Origin: Bacteroidota bacterium
GTDB lineage: Bacteria > Bacteroidota > Bacteroidia > Bacteroidales > Bacteroidaceae
Direction of reading: 5' to 3'
Assembly (NCBI GenBank): GCA_023458215.1
Contig: JAEXAJ010000180.1
Location: 55,227 to 119,226 of the forward strand
DNA length: 64,000 nt
Position 1 is the first letter of the stretch; each line of letters begins with the position of its first letter. A program made the translations under genes and the position numbers. This document shows positions 8,276-18,108 of this stretch, in pieces. The notes under the pieces are model-generated. The model did no database searches, was not told the DNA's origin, and worked only from the letters and a program-made list of their open reading frames with translations.

Positions 8276-10066
8276 CTAATCTTCAGAGAAATGTACCAAC
8301 ACTTCACGGTACGAATTAAATATCTTTGATTTGGAAACAAAGCCCAAATAATGCCCTTCGGCATTCACTACGGGCAAGTTCCAAGCCTGCGTATCATCAA
8401 AAGTACGCATCACCTGCTCCATGCTATCCGTATCGTACAAGCGGGCCGGAGTGGAAGTCATTAATTTACCAACCTTAAAGCGATGATATAGCTCTTGACG
8501 GAACATTATGTTCCGGATATCATCCAGTAAAACAATGCCAATCAACACACCGTCTTTATCTGTAACAGGGAATATATTACGATGTGAGGCGGAAATTGCT
8601 TTTACCAACTCACCCAAATCCATATCAGGATGAACCACAACGAAATCTTTCTCTACCACGTTCTCTACTTTCATCAAAGTCAAGACCGCTTTATCTTTAT
8701 GGTGTGTCAGCAACTCGCCTTTTTTAGCCAAACGCATAGAGTAGATACTATGAGGCTCGAACATGATTATAGTAAGATAGGCACTCACCGAGACAATCAT
8801 CAGTGGCAAGAAAAGGTCATATCCCCCCGTTAGCTCGGCTATCAGGAAAACTCCTGTCAGAGGGGCATGCATAACACCACTCATAACTCCTGCCATACCC
8901 ATCAATGCAAAATTCTTCTCAGGCAAATAAGAAGTCATCACATAATCGTTGCTAAAATGCGAGAAGACAAAGCCGGCAATACATCCCAAATACAATGAAG
9001 GCGCAAAGATACCGCCACAACCGCCACCACCATTCGTAGCACTCGAAGCAAATACCTTCAACAAGATTATCAAGGCAAGATAAATCAACAGAAAATGTGC
9101 ATGTCCGTAAAAGAAGGAGTTATTCATTACCGTATCCCACTCCGCATTACTTGTCCCATTCAGCAACATCTCTATCGTATCGTAACCTTCGCCATAAAGT
9201 GGAGGAAAAAGGAAGATAAGCACACTCAGCATCACACCACCCAGCAACAGCTTCTTATAAGGAGACTTCAATTTACCAAATACCCCTTCCACCGAATTCA
9301 TAGCACGAGTGAAATAGAGCGAAACCAGTCCGCAGAAGATGCCTAACATAATGACATGAGGAATACGTTCCAGCTCGAACGCCTGATCCAAATGGAATTT
9401 GAACATTGCATCCGTACCTGTCACGATATAAGATACCGTTGCGGCTGTCACTGCAGAAATCAACAATGGAAGCAGGGAAGACATTGTCAGGTCGATCATC
9501 AGTACTTCCAGTGTAAACACAAGCCCGGCAATCGGTGCCTTGAAGATACCGGCAATTGCACCGGCAGCACCGCATCCCACCAATAACATCAATGTCCGGT
9601 GCTCCATCTTGAATACACTTCCCAGGTTGGAGCCAATAGCCGAACCTGTCAATACAATAGGTGCCTCGGCTCCTACCGAACCACCAAAACCGATCGTGAT
9701 GGAACTGGCAATGATAGACGACCACGTATTATGCGCTTTAATACGTCCTTGTCGACTGGAAATAGCATACAATATCTTGGTAACACCATGACTGATATCG
9801 TCCTTCACCACATGACGTACAAACAGTCCTGCCAAGAAAATACCCACCACCGGATATACCAAATACAAGTAGTTTGCTTCCGTAATGTTAAAGTTTTCGG
9901 TAAGAAAATGCTGTATGGAATGTATCAGCACCTTCAGTATCAATGCAGCAAATGCCGTAAAGATACCAACAAGGAAGCTGAGTATTAATATAAACTGCTT
10001 CTCTTTAATCTTCTTTTCGCGCCATATAATAAAACGCTGTAATAATCCTCTTTTATCTTCTGCCAT
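8276..10066 (-). CDS. CLC-family chloride channel/antiporter with tandem CBS domains
   Basis: 596 aa integral membrane protein. The CLC core (~25-440) shows FGGSVGAEAPIV, the form of the GxGxEGP selectivity motif containing the gating glutamate (Glu134), and GGGGCGGIFAPSLYLG, the later GGIFAPS selectivity-filter segment. Residues ~465-590 form two CBS domains (VVEKDFVVVHPDMDLGELVKA and MTSTPARLYDTDSMEQVM), which in this family bind nucleotides and tune activity. It moves Cl- (or another anion) across the inner membrane, probably coupled to protons given the conserved gating Glu, but the second proton glutamate was not located. It lies between tsaC (9 bp) and fmt (6 bp) in one operon. Confidence 0.93.
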   Translation of the reverse strand: MAEDKRGLLQRFIIWREKKIKEKQFILILSFLVGIFTAFAALILKVLIHSIQHFLTENFNITEANYLYLVYPVVGIFLAGLFVRHVVKDDISHGVTKILYAISSRQGRIKAHNTWSSIIASSITIGFGGSVGAEAPIVLTGSAIGSNLGSVFKMEHRTLMLLVGCGAAGAIAGIFKAPIAGLVFTLEVLMIDLTMSSLLPLLISAVTAATVSYIVTGTDAMFKFHLDQAFELERIPHVIMLGIFCGLVSLYFTRAMNSVEGVFGKLKSPYKKLLLGGVMLSVLIFLFPPLYGEGYDTIEMLLNGTSNAEWDTVMNNSFFYGHAHFLLIYLALIILLKVFASSATNGGGGCGGIFAPSLYLGCIAGFVFSHFSNDYVMTSYLPEKNFALMGMAGVMSGVMHAPLTGVFLIAELTGGYDLFLPLMIVSVSAYLTIIMFEPHSIYSMRLAKKGELLTHHKDKAVLTLMKVENVVEKDFVVVHPDMDLGELVKAISASHRNIFPVTDKDGVLIGIVLLDDIRNIMFRQELYHRFKVGKLMTSTPARLYDTDSMEQVMRTFDDTQAWNLPVVNAEGHYLGFVSKSKIFNSYREVLVHFSED

Positions 10067-10075
10067 CTTTTCTGT

Positions 10076-10639
10076 TTACTCACGAATAATCTTGATAACT
10101 CCCCCCTTATCCAGTTTAATAATACTGGATGGCTTCGGTTTATCCATTTCTTCCTGGCGAACCCCTACAATATAATCAACCGCAGATTTAACCTCATCAC
10201 TTATTTCACTGAAATTTCCGGGTGAGGGTTGTCCGCTGATATTAGCGGAAGTAGAAACGATCGCTTTGCGGAATTGTTGGCACAATCTTTTCGAGAACTC
10301 TTCATTGGTAACGCGAATACCTACACTACCGTCTTCTGCCAATAGATTGGATGCCAAGTTACGAGCTCCGGAATAAATGATAGTGAGCGGCTTATCAGCC
10401 AATTCTATCAAATCCCAGGCTACTTCGGGTACATCCTGCACATAGAAGTCCACCTTTACAGGAGAATCTACCAACACCAGCATCGCCTTACTATCAGAGC
10501 GCTGCTTTATTTCATACACTCGGCGCACTGCTTCTTCATTGGTAGCGTCACAACCTATACCCCAAATCGTATCAGTGGGATACAAAATAATCCCGCCTTC
10601 AGCCATTACCTGACAGGCTTTTTTTATATCTTCTATCAT
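10076..10639 (-). CDS. tsaC: L-threonylcarbamoyladenylate synthase (Sua5/YciO/YrdC family)
   Basis: 187 aa, the short YrdC-only form without the C-terminal Sua5 domain. Makes threonylcarbamoyl-AMP from Thr, bicarbonate and ATP for the t6A modification of ANN-decoding tRNAs. Motifs: PTDTIWGIGCDA (21-32), KQRSDSKAM (45-53; the KxR...K substrate-binding motif) and STSANISGQPS (129-139). It is the first gene of the tsaC-clc-fmt operon, with a good Bacteroides promoter ~35 bp upstream. The YciO paralogue is a possible alternative, but the KQRSDSK and STSAN motifs favour TsaC. Confidence 0.9.
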   Translation of the reverse strand: MIEDIKKACQVMAEGGIILYPTDTIWGIGCDATNEEAVRRVYEIKQRSDSKAMLVLVDSPVKVDFYVQDVPEVAWDLIELADKPLTIIYSGARNLASNLLAEDGSVGIRVTNEEFSKRLCQQFRKAIVSTSANISGQPSPGNFSEISDEVKSAVDYIVGVRQEEMDKPKPSSIIKLDKGGVIKIIRE

Positions 10640-10670
10640 TTCTTGATGTATAAATACAATGATTAACTCG

Positions 10671-10702
10671 CAAAATTAGTAATTTTATTCTATTGAGGGC
10701 AA
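10671..10702 (-). promoter_or_regulatory. Promoter of tsaC-clc-fmt operon
   Basis: On the minus strand TAATTTTG (plus 10671-10678) matches TAnnTTTG, and TTG (plus 10700-10702) lies 21 bp further upstream as the -33 box. It gives a short leader before ATG 10639. Confidence 0.65.
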
Positions 10703-10781
10703 CCTATGCAAGAGTTTTTTAAGGATGGTTCTTTCAGAAATTACTGAGATAACCAATTGTCATTATACAGAAATAAGAAGA

Positions 10782-10815
10782 AAGAGGGAGGTTGTTTCCC
10801 AACAATCTCCCTCTT
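10782..10815 (-). terminator. Terminator downstream of the GH35 gene, inside the 10640-10993 gap
   Basis: AAGAGGGAGGTTGTT (10782-10796) and AACAATCTCCCTCTT (10801-10815) form a 15-bp stem with one G-T pair and a 4-nt loop. Read on the minus strand it is followed by TCTTCTTATTTC, fitting an end for the PUL 1 transcript. The 354-bp gap 10640-10993 otherwise holds the tsaC promoter and a small inverted repeat (AAACTGTTC 10832-10840 / GAACAGTTT 10858-10866). I see no gene in it. Confidence 0.7.
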
Positions 10816-10993
10816 CATCGTCATATACCAAAAACTGTTCCTTCCCCAATTACATAAGAACAGTTTCTGCTTCCTGAAAGCTTTTTACCTTATAAACCAG
10901 TTCTTCAATGTGTCGTTTTTTAATAAGCTCTAATGAGCATCAAATGATAAATAAATAGATTTTTAGATTATTACTTAAGGTAGATGAACTGTG

Positions 10994-13330
10994 TTATTTT
11001 ATAAATGGTCGTTCTTTTACATAGATTTTATAAGACTTGATGGCTCCCGGAGCATCCTCTTCCGCCCGAGGCAGGTAACGGAAACCGCTTATGGTACATT
11101 CTTCCTTTAAGTCGATGACCAAAGCATGCGGATAGGCAGCCCCGTCGGCGGTGCTCCAGTAAGTGGATTCCTGCAAGTCGTACACTTTGTCGGCGGTGAA
11201 GTTTCCCCAGTCCATGCTCTCGCTATCGGCATACACCACTTGCCAGTTCTGGCGGGAGAAAGTTTTTCCGTCACCGTCCAGCAGGTAGAGTTCGGCAATA
11301 GAGGCACCATCTTTACCGTCTTGCGCATCCAGCGCTTCGAGGCAGAAGTAACGACCGCTTGCCGGACGGCTGAACTTGACTTCCTGCCAGCCGTTGCCCG
11401 CTGCCATTCGTCCTGTGGCAACGGGTTTCTCGCCTTTCAGATTCAGATTTTCTCCCTCCTTGCGATGAGTAAGCGGTTCTTCCGAACGAAGCATATCCAG
11501 GATGGGGTGCTTCAAACCGTTGATTTCCGCTTTGTCCGGTCCCAAAAGTTCGAGCACCACAATCTCATTCTTTCCTTTCTTCAACCAGCATCCCGGCATA
11601 TACAGAGTTTGCTGAGGGCCGATTTTCCAGAAACGGCCGATGGCTTTGCCATTGACCCAAACCATGCCTTTGCCCCAGGTCTGCATATCGAGGAATACGT
11701 CGCCTGTTTCTTCCAGTTCGAACGAAGCGCGGTAGTAGGCAGGACCTTCTGTCTTGCCACCCTTCCGGAAATCCTTCTGTGAGGCAAACGCAGCGTCTGT
11801 CGGGAAACTATATACCTGCCAGCTTTTCAGTTCTTTGCGGCTCTCTTCGGTCAGCAATTCCACCTTTTCCGTGATGCCTTTCCGGTCGTGGATGGCATAG
11901 TCGAAGTTGACACGCCCCATGGCTTCCACCAGAATATCCAGTTGCGTGCCCGCTTTCAGTTGCGGCAACGACAAGCTGCTTTCACCCCGGCGACAATCCA
12001 GGCGACCCAGCAATTGCCCGTCGATATACACCTGCGCCCAATCGTGTACCTCGTCTATCAGCAGAACCGTTCCTTCCCCTACATCGGGCAATGTGGTGCG
12101 GTATAAGATGGTTCCCCATCCCTGGTCGAAATCCTCCATGGGCTTCACCGTTTCCGTCTCCTTGGCCTGCGGCAGATTATCAAACAACCCTGCTGTTTCT
12201 TCCAAACGGATGGCAGGTATCTCAATGGTGCGATAAGGCTCCGGAACATCGGGTATCACCTGCCCGGAATCGGCATATTGCGTCAGCAGTTCACGAAGTT
12301 TGTAATACTTCGGAGTAGCCCATCCGGCTTCGCTGATCGGCGCATCATAGTCATACGAACTGCACATGGCAGAATATGGAGGGCAGTTGGCGCCTCCCCA
12401 ATGACCGAAGGTGGTACCTCCGTGAGCCATATAGAGGGAGAAAGAGATGTTGCGGTCCAGCATGTCCCGGATGCCGGACACCATCGTTTCGGCATCACGC
12501 GTTTCATGTTTCCGTCCCCAATGGTCGAACCATCCGCTCCAGAACTCGCTGCACATCAAGGGAGTTTCCGGACGGGCTTCACGCAAGGCTTTAAATTGCG
12601 CGTCGATATTGGCCCCGGTACCGAAGTTGATGGTCCAAAGCAAGTCGTCCAGTCCGTTCAGCTGAAAAGTGGAGCTCCAGTCGCACTGGAACAAAGGAAC
12701 GTCCGTGAATCCGGCCCCTTTCACCAGGTCACGAATATTCGTGATGTATTCCTTGTCCACAGCATAGCCTCCGTACTCATTCTCTACTTGTACCATGATG
12801 ATGTTTCCTCCGCGACTCACCTGCATGTCCGCCAGTTGCCTGCCGATTTCGTTCATGAACAGTTTAGTGCGTTCCAGGAAGTAGGCATCATTGGTGCGTA
12901 GCCGGATGTCTTTCTTCTTCAGCAGCCACCAGGGCAAACCGCCCATCTCCCACTCGGCGCAGACATACGGACCGGGGCGTAGCATGATGTACATGCCATG
13001 CTTCTGCGCCAGCCGGCAGAAGGCGGCGATGTCGTTTTGTCCTTCGAAATCGAACTCACCGGGACGCTGCTCATGAATATTCCAGAACACATAAAGGCAG
13101 ATTGTATTCATGCCCAGCGATTTGCACATCCGGATGCGATGTTCCCAATACTCCGCCGGAATACGGGTGTAGTGCATTTCGGCAGCTTTGATAAGGAAAG
13201 GCTTCCCGTCGAGCAGGAAGGTCTTGTTTCCTATTTCAAAGTTCTGCGGCTTACCGGACGTGGAGCATCCCATGAGCACGGCAACAGAGAGAACCGCCAG
13301 CCCAAAGATGCAGGACTTCAATAATTTCAT
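10994..13330 (-). CDS. GH35 beta-galactosidase, lipoprotein
   Basis: 778 aa. Signal peptide with lipobox VLMGC (Cys22), so anchored in an outer or periplasmic membrane leaflet. The GH35 catalytic (beta/alpha)8 domain covers ~30-370. Acid/base Glu185 is in QVENEYGGYA and nucleophile Glu262 in CSEFWSGWFDHWG, both in the positions expected for retaining clan GH-A enzymes. Galactose-binding-like beta domains follow, and the last ~140 residues resemble a discoidin (F5/8C) domain (RYFCLEALDAQDG, CTISGFRYLPR). It should remove terminal beta-linked galactose. It is the final gene of PUL 1, 20 bp after the GH2 gene, with a terminator ~180 bp downstream. The linkage preference cannot be read from sequence. 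Confidence 0.93.
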   Translation of the reverse strand: MKLLKSCIFGLAVLSVAVLMGCSTSGKPQNFEIGNKTFLLDGKPFLIKAAEMHYTRIPAEYWEHRIRMCKSLGMNTICLYVFWNIHEQRPGEFDFEGQNDIAAFCRLAQKHGMYIMLRPGPYVCAEWEMGGLPWWLLKKKDIRLRTNDAYFLERTKLFMNEIGRQLADMQVSRGGNIIMVQVENEYGGYAVDKEYITNIRDLVKGAGFTDVPLFQCDWSSTFQLNGLDDLLWTINFGTGANIDAQFKALREARPETPLMCSEFWSGWFDHWGRKHETRDAETMVSGIRDMLDRNISFSLYMAHGGTTFGHWGGANCPPYSAMCSSYDYDAPISEAGWATPKYYKLRELLTQYADSGQVIPDVPEPYRTIEIPAIRLEETAGLFDNLPQAKETETVKPMEDFDQGWGTILYRTTLPDVGEGTVLLIDEVHDWAQVYIDGQLLGRLDCRRGESSLSLPQLKAGTQLDILVEAMGRVNFDYAIHDRKGITEKVELLTEESRKELKSWQVYSFPTDAAFASQKDFRKGGKTEGPAYYRASFELEETGDVFLDMQTWGKGMVWVNGKAIGRFWKIGPQQTLYMPGCWLKKGKNEIVVLELLGPDKAEINGLKHPILDMLRSEEPLTHRKEGENLNLKGEKPVATGRMAAGNGWQEVKFSRPASGRYFCLEALDAQDGKDGASIAELYLLDGDGKTFSRQNWQVVYADSESMDWGNFTADKVYDLQESTYWSTADGAAYPHALVIDLKEECTISGFRYLPRAEEDAPGAIKSYKIYVKERPFIK

Positions 13331-13350
13331 AATGTGATAGTTTTAATGGT

Positions 13351-15801
13351 TTATTTCAATTTCAGTTTACAGGTGGCCTCCAGATTCCCCGATGCGGCTC
13401 TCAGCACAAGCGTCGGAGAATCGGTGGTTTCTACCAGGAACGAGGCTACACCTGCTTCCGTTTTTACCTTGGCCGGACCACGCAACTCACCGCCTTGCAG
13501 CACTTCAAGCGTTACTTCGCGGTTATTTTCGCCGAAGCAATCGGTGCCTTGCTCGTCTTTCAGATTGACATAGACGATGAGCAAGTCACGGCGCGAAGCA
13601 GGTACACCACTTTCAAAGTAAGTAATCTCCATGGCATTGACATCACCCGGGGTGCGCACCACGTGTTCGGTCACTGTCTTCCCGTCTTTGTAGCCCACAG
13701 CCTTCAGTTCGCCTGGTTCCCACTTCAGATTAAAGAAGGTAAAGGGAGGATAATCGATGTTCGTGGCATTGCCGCCATCCGGACGGGACACGTATGCTTC
13801 GGCAGTCGGTCCGCAGTCGGGACGTTGGCGTGCCACCATGCGTCCGTTCAGCCACAGTTCCACTTCATCCACATTACCATATACCTGCAACGTGTCCGAA
13901 GCTCCCTTCATCCAATGGCTGTTGACAAACACTTCGTAGGGCATAGGACCAGCCGGTGTATAGCTACCAGCCGATACTTGAGTACGGAAATAGAGCAAAC
14001 CGAACTTGGGCAGGCGGAACACATCCGCCAAGCCACTGTAGCAAATGTTGTCACAGCATCCCCGGTTGTAGTCGTGCATACTCCATACAGCTCCGCCCAT
14101 GGTCCACGGGTAGTAGGCACGATAGCGGTTGTGGCTCCACTGCGCATTCCAAGCATTTTGCGTCAAGGCGTGGTCACCGTCTCCACGAGTGATGCGGGAG
14201 GTGCTATAGTGACCGCCAAATTCATAATCGTAATACTCACGGATAAAGCCGGGCTTCCCGGTGTTATTGGGACGGTTGAAGCCCTCTTCCCAGTCATTAT
14301 AACAGACATCAAAACCATCGTAGCCATAGGTATCTCCCGACGTATAGCACTGGTCACCGGGATACTCTTCATGTGCGGTGCGGATAGCCTGGTCCTTCCA
14401 TTCCTTGGGCGGTCGTGACTCATTCAACGTGGTTTCCCACATAATGATGGAGGGATGGTTGCGGTCGCGGCGTACCAAGTCGCGGACATCCTTATAGGTA
14501 TGGTCCATGAAACTCTGCGCCTTGTTGAAGAATTGCCAGCCGGGAATCGGTTCGATAGCCAGCAGTCCCAGTTCATCGCAAGCATCGAGCACGGAGGGGT
14601 CTTGCGGATAATGCCCCAGACGCACGACATTGAAACCGTTGTTGCGAATCTGGTACATATCCCGGTATTGTGCCTGGTCGGATATGGCATTGCCCACATA
14701 CGGATATTCCTGGTGGCGATTGCTGCCTTCCAGTTTCAGCGGTTTGCCGTTGATGACGAATCCTTTCTCGCGTGTCATCTCGATGCGGCGTATTCCGATA
14801 CGGGTATCTTCCCTGTCCATCCGCTTTTTGCCGTCCAGCACCTCCGTGCGGAGCACATAGAGGGCGGGGGAATCGGGATGCCACAGTCGGGGGGCATTTA
14901 CCGTAAGCAGCTGCGTGTTATACGAGGTTGCACCGGCTGCCACGGCGACCGTCTCTTCTGCGAAAGCCACTTTCTTGCCGCATCCTTTCTCCTTGGTCCA
15001 TTCGTAGAGTGTCTGGCGTATGGCGAGACGCTTGGGGGCGGCGGTCTTGTTGACTACTTGCGTCTTTACCTCCACCTCGGCTTCTTGTTCAGACACTTTA
15101 GGGTAGGTAACGAAGATGCCTCCGCCTGCCACTTCATCCGCCATAATGGGGTGGGTGATATATACGGACTCGTTCACGATGAGATTCACATCGCGGTACA
15201 AGCCTCCGTAATAGCAGAAATCGAGCGACTCCAATGGTTTGCCGGGAGGGATAAGCGGATTGTTACGGTTATCGAGGCGAACCAGGATTTCGTTGTCAAC
15301 GTCGGCACGAAGCAGGCCGGTGACATCTATCACAAACGGGGTATAACCACCGGAATGTTGCATCAGGTGTTGTCCGTTCACCCACACGTCAGCCAAATGC
15401 ATGGCTCCCTCAAATTCCAGCCAAAGCTGCTTGTCGATATCCTGCTTGTCAATACGGAGTTGCTTGCGATAATAGCACACACCTTGCCACTGATGCAGCA
15501 CGACAAGCGGTTCGACAAAAGGAGTATGGGGCAGGCTGACACGCTCCCACTGCCCGTCGGTAAGCAACGCAAATTCATGTTTCAATGTATCGGACGGCAC
15601 AGTCAATCCTTTGTCCGGCTGACTGACGTGTTCCACATTGTATTGCGAGCTCCAGTCAGAGCCTTGGTTCTTGATGTCGGCTTGCCGCTGTATCTTATTC
15701 AGCCGTTGAAACTCCCAGGCGGCATTTATATTCTTCTTCTGTGCTCCGACAGGGAGGCACAGCAAAAGCAGGCACAAGGCCATGGTTATTTTCAAATTCA
15801 T
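13351..15801 (-). CDS. GH2 glycoside hydrolase (beta-galactosidase-like)
   Basis: 816 aa. Sec signal peptide (LCLLLLCLPVGAQ). GH2 layout: N-terminal sugar-binding domain (~90-215, with EFEGAMHLADVWVNGQ), Ig-like domain (~220-335), catalytic barrel (~340-620) and C-terminal Ig-like domains with WLNGRMVARQ. Acid/base is Glu461 in WETTLNES; a likely nucleophile is Glu522 in GFIREYYDYEFGG. GH2 contains galactosidases, mannosidases and glucuronidases; pairing with a GH35 in the same operon makes a beta-galactosidase the best guess, but sequence alone does not settle it. It follows SusD after a 281-bp gap that contains a 22-bp-period repeat array. Confidence 0.85.
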   Translation of the reverse strand: MNLKITMALCLLLLCLPVGAQKKNINAAWEFQRLNKIQRQADIKNQGSDWSSQYNVEHVSQPDKGLTVPSDTLKHEFALLTDGQWERVSLPHTPFVEPLVVLHQWQGVCYYRKQLRIDKQDIDKQLWLEFEGAMHLADVWVNGQHLMQHSGGYTPFVIDVTGLLRADVDNEILVRLDNRNNPLIPPGKPLESLDFCYYGGLYRDVNLIVNESVYITHPIMADEVAGGGIFVTYPKVSEQEAEVEVKTQVVNKTAAPKRLAIRQTLYEWTKEKGCGKKVAFAEETVAVAAGATSYNTQLLTVNAPRLWHPDSPALYVLRTEVLDGKKRMDREDTRIGIRRIEMTREKGFVINGKPLKLEGSNRHQEYPYVGNAISDQAQYRDMYQIRNNGFNVVRLGHYPQDPSVLDACDELGLLAIEPIPGWQFFNKAQSFMDHTYKDVRDLVRRDRNHPSIIMWETTLNESRPPKEWKDQAIRTAHEEYPGDQCYTSGDTYGYDGFDVCYNDWEEGFNRPNNTGKPGFIREYYDYEFGGHYSTSRITRGDGDHALTQNAWNAQWSHNRYRAYYPWTMGGAVWSMHDYNRGCCDNICYSGLADVFRLPKFGLLYFRTQVSAGSYTPAGPMPYEVFVNSHWMKGASDTLQVYGNVDEVELWLNGRMVARQRPDCGPTAEAYVSRPDGGNATNIDYPPFTFFNLKWEPGELKAVGYKDGKTVTEHVVRTPGDVNAMEITYFESGVPASRRDLLIVYVNLKDEQGTDCFGENNREVTLEVLQGGELRGPAKVKTEAGVASFLVETTDSPTLVLRAASGNLEATCKLKLK

Positions 15802-15897
15802 ATCGTTTTCTTTGTTTCAAATTATTATTATTGAGCATACCTATTTGTTACATGGTTCATTCCTTGCCGGAGTGCCTTCTGAATGGGGTCTTTCTCC

Positions 15898-15972
15898 GGC
15901 ACCGAGGAACAAAGGGTTCGACACCGAGGAACACCCTCTCCGACACCGAGGAACAGGACCTTCCTCGGTGCC
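15898..15972. repeat. 22-bp-period tandem array A (core CACCGAGGAAC)
   Basis: CACCGAGGAAC occurs at 15900, 15922 and 15944, exactly 22 bp apart, each followed by a variable 9-11 bp. The array is bracketed by a perfect 12-bp inverted repeat: GGCACCGAGGAA (15898-15909) and TTCCTCGGTGCC (15961-15972). It lies in the non-coding gap between the susD-like gene and the GH2 gene of PUL 1. No ORF covers it convincingly. Three other loci in the window have the same period with other unit sequences. Confidence 0.85.
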
Positions 15973-16082
15973 GAACAAAACAAGAAGGTGCGGCATTTAA
16001 AGATTAGTCTCTTTCTTTCAAGAGAATTATCCCCGGGAAATGTCTTGACGGACAAATGCCCGGGGAAAAGTATGGCGGAATA

Positions 16083-18095
16083 TTATTTCTCGGCCGGCAT
16101 ATCAGCTTGTGCAGGCCAATAAGGATTCTGATAAAGAGGAGATAACTCTACCGACGCATGGTCATCGGCCGTAAGAAGGAACTGGCGGATGGGCAGCGGT
16201 TGCAGATAGTGGGCCATGTGCCAGGTCAAACCATCCTTATAAGGATTGCCCGAAGTAAGATTCTTCTCGTGCGGACGAAGGTACTTGCTACGTTCCGGGC
16301 TCGAAATGGTGGCATCGGCCGTACCGTTGTATATGAGGTCATTGGGATTATACCATTCTTGCATCGGAGTGTCCCAGAAGTGGATGCCTTCAATGTGTGC
16401 AGGTTCCTTCATCAACTGGTCGTAAGAACGCCAACGGGCCAAATCCATGTTGCGCATGTTTTCGCCGATAAACTCGCAACGGCGTTCGCGACGGATATTA
16501 TAAAGCACCGGGTCAGTCAGTTGCACGCCGGCCGTATAGCTTCCCCAGTCACCTTTTTCATGGGACATGACGGTGGCATCGATAGTTACTTGCGGATCAA
16601 TGGCATTACCTCGGAAACCGGCAGCGGTACGCAGGGTCTTCCAATATTCCAAAATGTGACCGGAATGGAGGTCGCCCGTGAGCTCGTATTGAGCTTCCAT
16701 ATAATTGAGCAGGGCTTCTGTGGCACGGAATGCGATGAAACCGTTGTAGCTCAGACCGTTTTCACACAATTTACGGTCGAATGTTCCCCCTTTGCGCAAG
16801 GCGTAGCCTGTAGGATAAATCTTGGAAGACGTCAGAATGTTCGGGTAGGGTTCTATTTCAACCACGTGTGTTTCGGAACCATCCATATTCTTGAACGCAT
16901 TCTTCTGCTGAGGTTCCTTTAGGAAGATGTGCAGTCGGGGATCGGCATTGCTACGCACATTCTTGATGGTCGAGTCATCATATTTATAATTGTCGTGCAT
17001 GGCATAGATAGGTTTACCGTCCGCCATTACAAAGCTCTCCACGAAGCTGCGTGTAAGACCGATATCACCGTTACTCTGCTGAATACTGACCTCTACATAG
17101 TGGGTAAGTTTGAGATCCAAACCATACTGACGCCACAACAAGATATCAGGATAAGAACTCATATCCACTGCCCCGAACATATAAAAATAAGGATTGACAT
17201 CGCTTTCCGATTGCGGTACGATACCGGTATTGACGGTGAGGTTATTCTTATACTTCTCGGCTACCTCTTCTGCACACTTGGCGGCAATACCGTAAAAATA
17301 CTCTATTTCTTTTTCGATACTTCCCAAAGGATATTCGTAGGCGGCATTATACTCTTTTTGCTTGCCCGGCCAACCTTCGCCGTTGGGTACGAATGCCGAA
17401 CCTTTGAAGCTTTTCAGCCAGGAAGCCTCAAACAGGGCCACCCGTGATTTGAACAGCGTTACCACATCAGGCGAGAGACGGTTGCGGTGAGCAAAGAGTC
17501 CGTCAGTCATATTTTCGTGTGCCTTGTCAAGGTCTTCCAAGATGAAACGTGCCACCTCATTACGCGGACTACGGCTATTGGCATCTACCAAAATACCTTC
17601 GTCAACCGGCAGTGGCTCTTTAACAATAGGCAGGTCGCCAAAATTGCGCAACATACTGAAATAGGTAAATGCACGCAGGAAATAAAGTTCGCCTATATAG
17701 TGGTTTATCTTGGTTTCGGTGCCCGTCACTAACCCTTTCTCTTGGTTGTCTAATATTGTACGAAGTGTATAGTTAATATTGCGCACGTTCTCCCATTTCC
17801 AAGAATCGTTGGTCATGGTTACCTTCCATAAGCCTTGGGAGTAACGTGTACCGGGAGTCGTATAAGCCTGGTTGTCGGTATTGCCGTCTTCGCCAAAAAC
17901 GCCGTAACTACCACTGTGTCCAGGCAATATCTCGTAGAGTTTGTTGACTGCCGCCTGTATTTGGTCTTCAGTCTGGTAATATTCTCCAGGGGTGACGCTT
18001 GAAATAGGTTCTCTATTCAGAAAGTCCTCGCAAGATGCGAGAGATGTGGTAAGTACGAATGCACCACACAAGTATATCAGTTTTTTCAGTTTCAT
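16083..18095 (-). CDS. SusD/RagB-like outer-membrane glycan-binding lipoprotein (PUL 1)
   Basis: 670 aa. Lipobox SLASC (Cys ~23) followed by EDFLNREP, the standard SusD start. The N-terminal TPR region (TEDQIQAAVNKLYEILPG, ELYFLRAFTYFSMLRNFGDLPI) and the C-terminal RERRCEFIGENMRNMDLARW and LPIRQFLL are hallmark SusD segments. It caps the SusC transporter and binds the glycan at the cell surface. Encoded 13 bp after susC, as usual. At 670 residues it is longer than the common ~550, suggesting an enlarged binding face. Regulation is with the upstream sigma/anti-sigma pair. Confidence 0.95.
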   Translation of the reverse strand: MKLKKLIYLCGAFVLTTSLASCEDFLNREPISSVTPGEYYQTEDQIQAAVNKLYEILPGHSGSYGVFGEDGNTDNQAYTTPGTRYSQGLWKVTMTNDSWKWENVRNINYTLRTILDNQEKGLVTGTETKINHYIGELYFLRAFTYFSMLRNFGDLPIVKEPLPVDEGILVDANSRSPRNEVARFILEDLDKAHENMTDGLFAHRNRLSPDVVTLFKSRVALFEASWLKSFKGSAFVPNGEGWPGKQKEYNAAYEYPLGSIEKEIEYFYGIAAKCAEEVAEKYKNNLTVNTGIVPQSESDVNPYFYMFGAVDMSSYPDILLWRQYGLDLKLTHYVEVSIQQSNGDIGLTRSFVESFVMADGKPIYAMHDNYKYDDSTIKNVRSNADPRLHIFLKEPQQKNAFKNMDGSETHVVEIEPYPNILTSSKIYPTGYALRKGGTFDRKLCENGLSYNGFIAFRATEALLNYMEAQYELTGDLHSGHILEYWKTLRTAAGFRGNAIDPQVTIDATVMSHEKGDWGSYTAGVQLTDPVLYNIRRERRCEFIGENMRNMDLARWRSYDQLMKEPAHIEGIHFWDTPMQEWYNPNDLIYNGTADATISSPERSKYLRPHEKNLTSGNPYKDGLTWHMAHYLQPLPIRQFLLTADDHASVELSPLYQNPYWPAQADMPAEK

Positions 18096-18108
18096 AGTGA
18101 TTAATTTA

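Noticed and set aside
14455..15834. 459-codon open frame antisense to the GH2 gene (plus strand)
   Set aside because: It is a codon-bias shadow of a confident GH2 gene; the translation shows no family motif, and similar antisense frames cover part of the same gene at 13495-14418.
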